Shown: positions 1 through 4,976 of the stretch, in pieces
Position numbering within the stretch: the stretch's first letter is position 1
How the letters are laid out: each line of letters begins with the position of its first letter
NCBI GenBank assembly: GCA_002712575.1
Contig: PATZ01000044.1
Coordinates: forward strand, 1 to 10,719
DNA: 10,719 bases
Direction of reading: 5' to 3'
From: Methanobacteriota archaeon
GTDB lineage: Archaea; Thermoplasmatota; Poseidoniia; Poseidoniales; Thalassarchaeaceae
Notes under the pieces: model-generated
What the model was told of the DNA's origin: nothing
The model's database searches: none
The model's input: only the letters and a program-made list of their open reading frames with translations
Position numbers and translations under genes: made by a program

Positions 1-1253
1 ACAAATAATTTCTTTTCACTTGGAGATGCCAATAATACCCACAATATACCTAGGGCAATTTGTATTGCACCTGTAATTGCTATAACTTCTCTCAACTCTA
101 AAAGTTGGTATTCCAATATAAGTGCCGCAACAAGTGCCGAGCAGCCCATTGTGAATGTAATCACTAGATAATCAGTGCCAGCAACTCTGCCTCTCCATTC
201 ATCATCTGAACGAGTTTGAAGCATTGTTGTAGAATAGACCCAATTTACGCCAGAACTGGCATGTGCACAGAAAACAAAAACTAGTAATAAGTTAGTCCAT
301 TCTATTAGTGAAACAAATACATAAAATATTCCTGCAACACCAACAGAAACTCCTAGAAGATAAGGTAGAATACGATTTTGTTTCATCAGAGGTTTAGCAA
401 TAATAGGGCCGAATCCAGAACCAAATCCTCTAATCATAAACAATAATCCTATTCCTGCTGCAAGTTCTACAAAGTCAGTCTCCATTCCAATGAGTATCAA
501 TAAGAAAACTTGTGCCCCTCCTCCAGAAGCCCACATGCCCTTGGCAAATACTACTCTTCTTACTGGAGGTTTACTACGTATATATTTCCAACCAGAAATA
601 ATTTCCAAAATAGCTGATTTAGGAGTTAATCGACCTGTGACTGGATTATCTGGACCTCCAGGAGGTAATGAAGCAATAATTAGTATGGAAATTAAGAAGG
701 TTGAACAATCTATCCAGAGAGCAGTAGTGACTCCAAATTCTGAAATGGTCAAACCCCCTATTCCTGCTCCTATCCCTAAAGCAACAGACCACCCTCCAGA
801 ACCCAAGGCATTAGCGGTTATCAATTCGTCATTTGTGCATATTTTGGGAAGATATGAGAATTCAGCAGGATCAAATAAAGATTTAGCTAGAACCATTACA
901 AAAGCCAGAAAATAATACGAAAATAGATTATTCAACAAGTCGAATGCTACAACAGAAACAAGTGCAACAAGTGAGATAAAATTAGATAACATCATCAATC
1001 CCTTCCTAGAATATCGATCTGCAAACATTCCGGAGAAAGGATCGCATAATGCCATACCAAAGCTTCTGGTTACCAATACTCCTGCAATCGCTAGTGGTGA
1101 GTTGTCAGTAGCTTCTCCTGCTAGAATAAATAATGCAATTACAGTAAACCAATCTCCCACATAGGAAATCATATCTGCTGTAAATAATCTACGAAATGGT
1201 TTATTCTCTTTCAAAAGTTGAAAGTAACCAACATCAGACACGGCTTTGCGCAT
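1..1253 (-). CDS. MFS-family transporter (efflux type), C-terminus cut by window edge
   Basis: Reading the minus strand from the ATG at 1253 gives 417 uninterrupted residues and no stop before the window edge, so only the last few residues should be missing (the family is about 400-430 aa). It is very hydrophobic with roughly 12 membrane segments. The MFS loop motif GMFADRYSRKG is at about residues 75-85. FDPAEFSYLP (127-136) followed by ELITANALG, and LQTRSDDEWRGRVAG (345-359), are typical of the MFS_3 group that includes EntS-like and macrolide-type exporters. By family knowledge it is a proton-coupled drug or metabolite exporter in the cytoplasmic membrane; its substrate cannot be told from sequence. 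The start is firm because an in-frame TAG lies two codons upstream. It is transcribed divergently from the oligoribonuclease gene with 66 bp between starts. Confidence 0.88.
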   Translation of the reverse strand, partial: MRKAVSDVGYFQLLKENKPFRRLFTADMISYVGDWFTVIALFILAGEATDNSPLAIAGVLVTRSFGMALCDPFSGMFADRYSRKGLMMLSNFISLVALVSVVAFDLLNNLFSYYFLAFVMVLAKSLFDPAEFSYLPKICTNDELITANALGSGGWSVALGIGAGIGGLTISEFGVTTALWIDCSTFLISILIIASLPPGGPDNPVTGRLTPKSAILEIISGWKYIRSKPPVRRVVFAKGMWASGGGAQVFLLILIGMETDFVELAAGIGLLFMIRGFGSGFGPIIAKPLMKQNRILPYLLGVSVGVAGIFYVFVSLIEWTNLLLVFVFCAHASSGVNWVYSTTMLQTRSDDEWRGRVAGTDYLVITFTMGCSALVAALILEYQLLELREVIAITGAIQIALGILWVLLASPSEKKLF

Positions 1254-1319
1254 ATACTAACACATATCATCTCTGCTATGACGAGAATACCTAAGAAGGG
1301 AAGGGCAGAGGGTAGAAAC
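1254..1319. promoter_or_regulatory. Divergent intergenic region with Shine-Dalgarno before orn
   Basis: These 66 bp separate the start codons of the MFS gene (minus) and the oligoribonuclease gene (plus). An AGAGGGT at 1307-1313, ending 6 nt before the ATG at 1320, is a good Shine-Dalgarno candidate and decides the plus-strand start. An AT stretch at 1252-1259 (atatacta) could be the TATA element for the plus direction, giving a leader of about 35-40 nt. No convincing TATA box is visible for the minus direction. Confidence 0.45.
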
Positions 1320-1859
1320 ATGGTTGAACAGCGATTGGTGTGGCTTGATTTGGAAATGACAGGCCTAGACCCTCATGAGAATACCATTATTGAAATTGCT
1401 ACAATAGTCACAGAAGGTGATCTTGAAATTGTTGCTGAAGGACCAAGTTTGGCAATATCTCAGCCAGAAGAAGAATTGAGTAAAATGGATGAATGGAATC
1501 AAACTCATCATACAGAAAATGGATTAATAGATAGAGTAAGGAACAATGGAGTTTCAATGAAAGAAGCAGAATCACAAACGATAGAATTCCTAAGACTTCA
1601 CTGTCTAGAAGGCGTTCCTCCATTATGTGGAAATACAATAGGACAAGACCGTCGTTTTCTTAGGAAATATATGCCTGAATTACATGATTTCTTCCATTAC
1701 AGAAGTGTAGATGTGACTTCAATTAAGGAAGTAATTAGAAGATGGTATCCTAATTCTCCAAGATTTAGTAAACGCTCAGGACATAGGGCAATGGATGATG
1801 TCAGAGGAAGCATAGATGAATTGGCTCATTATCGAAAATATGTTTTTGATTCTGAGTAA
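1320..1859 (+). CDS. orn: Oligoribonuclease, DEDDh 3'-5' exoribonuclease
   Basis: The 179-aa product matches bacterial Orn and mitochondrial REXO2 in length and motifs. LDLEMTGLD (residues 9-17) supplies Asp10 and Glu12. GNTIGQDRRFL (104-114) supplies Asp110, and GHRAMDD (154-160) supplies the catalytic His155 and last Asp, Asp160. MDEWN (56-60), KYMPEL (116-121) and FHYRSVDV (125-132) are also family signatures. Orn degrades two- to five-nucleotide RNA ends and pGpG to mononucleotides in the cytoplasm using two metal ions. The ATG at 1320 is chosen because family members begin a few residues before the first motif and a Shine-Dalgarno precedes it; an in-frame ATG at 1218 would run into the divergent MFS gene. 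The gene ends 1 nt from the convergent peptidase gene. Orn is best known from gamma- and betaproteobacteria, actinobacteria and eukaryotes, so its presence here suggests ancient transfer. Confidence 0.93.
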   Translation: MVEQRLVWLDLEMTGLDPHENTIIEIATIVTEGDLEIVAEGPSLAISQPEEELSKMDEWNQTHHTENGLIDRVRNNGVSMKEAESQTIEFLRLHCLEGVPPLCGNTIGQDRRFLRKYMPELHDFFHYRSVDVTSIKEVIRRWYPNSPRFSKRSGHRAMDDVRGSIDELAHYRKYVFDSE

Positions 1860-1860
1860 T

Positions 1861-4800
1861 TTACAGTTTAACTTGTCTCCTACTTATCATTGAAGCCAGA
1901 AGTAGCATAGAGGTTGCCATCAGAGTGCCAAAACCAGGTAATCCTTCTTTAGATTCGATAACTTCTGTATAATCACATGATCCATCATCATCAGTAGCGA
2001 GTGGGTCGTAATTATTTGCACTAGAATCTGTACATCCAGATATTAAATCCGGTTGATTAACTTCATTATCTAAGTCGTAAATACACATACCATGATCATC
2101 AGTGGCGAGTGAGTCGTAGTTGTTTGCTGTGGAATCTGTACATCCTAACACTCCATCATCATCATTAACTCCATCATCATCTAGATCATAATCACACGAA
2201 CCATCATCATCAGTAGCGAGATTCTCATGGTTATTTGCATAAATATCTGTACATCCTAATATCTCATCTATGTCATTCACCCCATCATTATCTAGGTCAT
2301 AATCACATGATTCGTCATCATCAGTAGCTAGTGGGTCGTAATTATTTGCAGTGGAATCTTTACATCCTGATATCTCATCAAAGTCACTAATTCCATCTCC
2401 ATCTGTATCATAATTACATGACCCATCATCATCAGTGGCAAAAGGGTCGTAGTTGTAAGCTCTAGAATCGACACATCCCAATATTTCGTCAATATCGTTT
2501 ATTCCATCATTATCCAGGTCATAATCACATGACCCATCATCATCAGTAGCTAGAGATGCATAGTTATTTGCAGTATAATTTGTGCATCCTAATACTTCAT
2601 CAATATCGTTTACTCCATCATTATCTAGGTCATAATCACATGACCCGTCATCATCAGTGGCAAAAGATAGATAATTATTTGCAACAGAATCAGTGCATCC
2701 CGAAACTTCATCATAGTCATAAATACCATCTCCGTCATCATCTAATGTATGGTAAAAAACATCTGTAACGTCATTACAAGACCAACAATCATCTCTTTCA
2801 AACTGAACATAATATATTAACTGACCAACCTCTGAAAAAGATCCTGTTTCAATTACTGATTCACCCTCATGAGTATGTTCGGGACTCCAATAATCGTAAG
2901 TTAAAGTGTCAAAATTTTTGATATAACTAATATTATCTCTGCCTTGAGTATGTATTGTTATTGAACTAATTATACCATCTACCTCATCATATGGACTCCA
3001 AGAAATACGATTATGAATACTATAATCCACCTTTACAATACTCTGATTTTCGGGTAAAATCCATTGAATATGTGCTCTACCATCCCCAATTGCTGATCCG
3101 CCTGTATCAATATAAGATCCATCACTGTAAACGAAACGCAGTGCATCAATAGCGTATACTTTGTCAACATATATCGCACAAACATCTGTTGATGTCAAAT
3201 TTTCTGGATTATCTATCTCTAATTGTTTTTTACAATTATCTGGCTCAGGCCAAGGGTTGGGTTCTCCATTTGATGATAATAAAGTCGTATTAGCTAATGG
3301 TCTTTCTGTCATTAGAGCAGGATCTATTGTAACCGAACTAAGTCCTCTTGTTGCAAAATTCCATGGATCTGAAGTCGTAAAATTCCAATTACTTGGCTCA
3401 GGTTCACTAGAATATGCCCATTCCTTGTACTCCTCAGTAAACCATATCATTTCTGCCTCTGTGTGATTTCTATCACTGATATGTAGAACTCCTAGATTAA
3501 TTTGGCTTTCATCACCATCATGGGCAGGTATCCTTTCTCCGTACATGTCTATGAAATCTTGAGTATCAAACTCAATTACTCTTTCCGCAGTAACATTCGT
3601 CTCGGTACAGAAGAGAGCGTATTCTTCTTCTGTACACCCCTCAATAGACTCATTTACTAATTTATAATTAACTTCGGTCGCATTTTCAGCAGAGAGAAAT
3701 CCAGACATATATAGGAAAATATCGGACCAAATATGACGTTCATTACTATCAGGGATAATCTGAAAGGAGCCATTGTCATGAATTAGGCGCACTTCAGTAC
3801 GTTCACCATTCTCATCTTCTATTTGTACTGCGTAAGGCCAACCCCTATTGGGATCCCAGAATGGACCAGATATATCTCCTCTCACCGTTGTATCGCTATC
3901 TAGATGAGCGCCATCTCCTTCGTTCCATGCACCTTCACCCTCCTCTGGAAAATCACGAGTTTCCAAGCCCATGAAACCGTGCCCCATCTCATGAGTTAAT
4001 CCATAATTACGAGTCTCCATCATACTTATTATACCTCGAAATTCAGGATGTTCAAGTCCATCAATTGATGTATAACAGTGAGAATTATACACACAAGGAG
4101 GATTAATACCTATATTTCCAACAGGATCATGATTTCGAATATAACCTGCTCCGCCTACATAATCTCTGCTATTAATTACAATAAAGTCAAAAACATGTCC
4201 AGAAACATTCCATGCATCATAACATGCGGCACAAAAAGACGGGCTTACAAGCCCCCAACTATTTTCCCACCTCTCCCCATAAGATTCTCCAATATTGATG
4301 AAGTAGCCACCTTCTGTTGTCCTAATTGTATCTGACTCTATTTGAGACGTAAGACTGCCTCTAAGATTTGGATCAAGTCCAATTACATGTCCTCTTTCTG
4401 TGTATTTGTCTCCAGAAACTAATGAGTTTTGAGAGAAATGAATACACGATCTTGTCCATACGTTATCTCCCGATACAGCATCTCCGTGTGTTCCGTCATC
4501 ATAGAGATCTATCTCGCCACTTTGATTGTCAACTTGAAACCAGCCATTATGAATTTTAGGTTGTGAATGCCCCCATGGACCTTCTCCCGATTGTGAATGA
4601 TATGTGAACGTAAATGTCTCATCAATGAATACTACTGCTGGCTCTGCTTGAAATTTACCGGGTGGCAAGTAAGATGCTTGCTGTACTTCCAGAGGACGTT
4701 CTAGATCGGGATCGCAATCTCCCACCTCTTGTGTCGGAGAATTGTTTGTTTCAGAGTCAGAATCCGTTTCTGCCAAAGCATAATTTGTAGTGCTCAGACC

Positions 4801-4881
4801 TATTGTAGTACTAAGTACAAGTATTACTACGAGTGCTATTGATTTACTAGTCATGATGTGTAGCACATTAAAATATCCCAT
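1861..4881 (-). CDS. Secreted, surface-anchored zinc metallopeptidase with jacalin-like domain and GC(T)D repeats
   Basis: This 1006-aa protein is extracellular. A signal peptide covers residues 1-37 (hydrophobic TSKSIALVVILVLSTTIGL, then ALA before ETD). Residues about 75-150 form a beta-rich domain with LYDDGTHGDAVSGDNVWT (126-143), a motif of Ig-like domains in secreted proteins. HEMGHGFMGLE has His297, Glu298 and His301 as zinc-site residues, with Glu307 a possible third ligand; this is not the exact metzincin spacing, so the peptidase family is uncertain. Residues about 570-660 (IDALRFVYSDGSYIDTGG, then SSITIHTQ) resemble a jacalin-like lectin fold. Seven Cys/Asp-rich repeats follow (728-971). 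The C-terminus is GLPGFG (980-985), a hydrophobic segment and SRRQVKL, resembling archaeosortase-type PGF anchors. Many Asn-X-Ser/Thr sites would allow N-glycosylation. The ATG at 4881 is preferred over Met10 because a TATA-like box lies about 30 nt upstream. The likely role is digestion of protein or glycoprotein outside the cell. Confidence 0.83.
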   Translation of the reverse strand: MGYFNVLHIMTSKSIALVVILVLSTTIGLSTTNYALAETDSDSETNNSPTQEVGDCDPDLERPLEVQQASYLPPGKFQAEPAVVFIDETFTFTYHSQSGEGPWGHSQPKIHNGWFQVDNQSGEIDLYDDGTHGDAVSGDNVWTRSCIHFSQNSLVSGDKYTERGHVIGLDPNLRGSLTSQIESDTIRTTEGGYFINIGESYGERWENSWGLVSPSFCAACYDAWNVSGHVFDFIVINSRDYVGGAGYIRNHDPVGNIGINPPCVYNSHCYTSIDGLEHPEFRGIISMMETRNYGLTHEMGHGFMGLETRDFPEEGEGAWNEGDGAHLDSDTTVRGDISGPFWDPNRGWPYAVQIEDENGERTEVRLIHDNGSFQIIPDSNERHIWSDIFLYMSGFLSAENATEVNYKLVNESIEGCTEEEYALFCTETNVTAERVIEFDTQDFIDMYGERIPAHDGDESQINLGVLHISDRNHTEAEMIWFTEEYKEWAYSSEPEPSNWNFTTSDPWNFATRGLSSVTIDPALMTERPLANTTLLSSNGEPNPWPEPDNCKKQLEIDNPENLTSTDVCAIYVDKVYAIDALRFVYSDGSYIDTGGSAIGDGRAHIQWILPENQSIVKVDYSIHNRISWSPYDEVDGIISSITIHTQGRDNISYIKNFDTLTYDYWSPEHTHEGESVIETGSFSEVGQLIYYVQFERDDCWSCNDVTDVFYHTLDDDGDGIYDYDEVSGCTDSVANNYLSFATDDDGSCDYDLDNDGVNDIDEVLGCTNYTANNYASLATDDDGSCDYDLDNDGINDIDEILGCVDSRAYNYDPFATDDDGSCNYDTDGDGISDFDEISGCKDSTANNYDPLATDDDESCDYDLDNDGVNDIDEILGCTDIYANNHENLATDDDGSCDYDLDDDGVNDDDGVLGCTDSTANNYDSLATDDHGMCIYDLDNEVNQPDLISGCTDSSANNYDPLATDDDGSCDYTEVIESKEGLPGFGTLMATSMLLLASMISRRQVKL
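1969..2700 (-). repeat. Seven tandem coding repeats of about 111 bp (GC(T)D/calcium-type)
   Basis: Within the metallopeptidase, units begin at residues 728, 765, 802, 839, 876, 913 and 949. Each unit pairs a GCTDSTANNYDPLATDDDGSC-like module, with two cysteines and a DDDGSC end, with a DLDNDGVNDIDE-like module resembling thrombospondin type 3 calcium loops. The spacing is 37 residues. Unit 6 is 36 residues and has lost the calcium pattern (DLDNEVNQPDL, and DDHGMC instead of DDDGSC). Unit 7 ends after 23 residues, just before the anchor. The repeats probably form a calcium-stiffened, disulfide-braced stalk that holds the catalytic part away from the membrane. Confidence 0.9.
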
Positions 4882-4976
4882 AACACTTTCCCTAAGATTA
4901 GATAGGTATTTTTATTCGAAAAAGTCTAAAATGTAAACGGGGAAAATATTATTCGTAATTATTTACTGCACTCACT
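4882..4976. promoter_or_regulatory. Shared divergent promoter region of the peptidase and binding-protein genes
   Basis: The 95 bp between the two start codons hold one TATA-like box per direction. On the plus strand aaaatatt (4943-4950) is centred about 30 nt before the ATG at 4977 and is preceded by ggg; no Shine-Dalgarno lies near that ATG, so translation is probably leaderless or nearly so. On the minus strand the complement of tatttttatt (4907-4916) is centred about 30 nt before the ATG at 4881. An AGGGA lies at 4888-4892 on that strand but would be at or outside the transcript end if initiation follows the usual TATA spacing. The two core promoters are about 30 bp apart, so they may be co-regulated or compete. 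Confidence 0.5.

Noticed and set aside
490..915. Plus-strand open frame of 141 codons
   Set aside because: It lies antisense to the MFS gene, whose minus-strand frame has clear family motifs; the plus-strand product has no recognisable domain.
1218..1319. N-terminal extension of the oligoribonuclease from an ATG at 1218
   Set aside because: It would overlap the divergent MFS start, Orn proteins begin only a few residues before the first motif, and a Shine-Dalgarno sits before 1320.
1969..2700. Regular repeats that might be a CRISPR array
   Set aside because: The period of about 111 bp is in frame, the variation follows codons, and the repeats encode a regular Cys/Asp pattern inside one long gene, so they are coding repeats.
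4827..4854. Alternative start of the metallopeptidase at Met10
   Set aside because: The signal peptide would still be intact, but the TATA-like box spacing fits the ATG at 4881 better and nothing resembling a Shine-Dalgarno precedes 4854.
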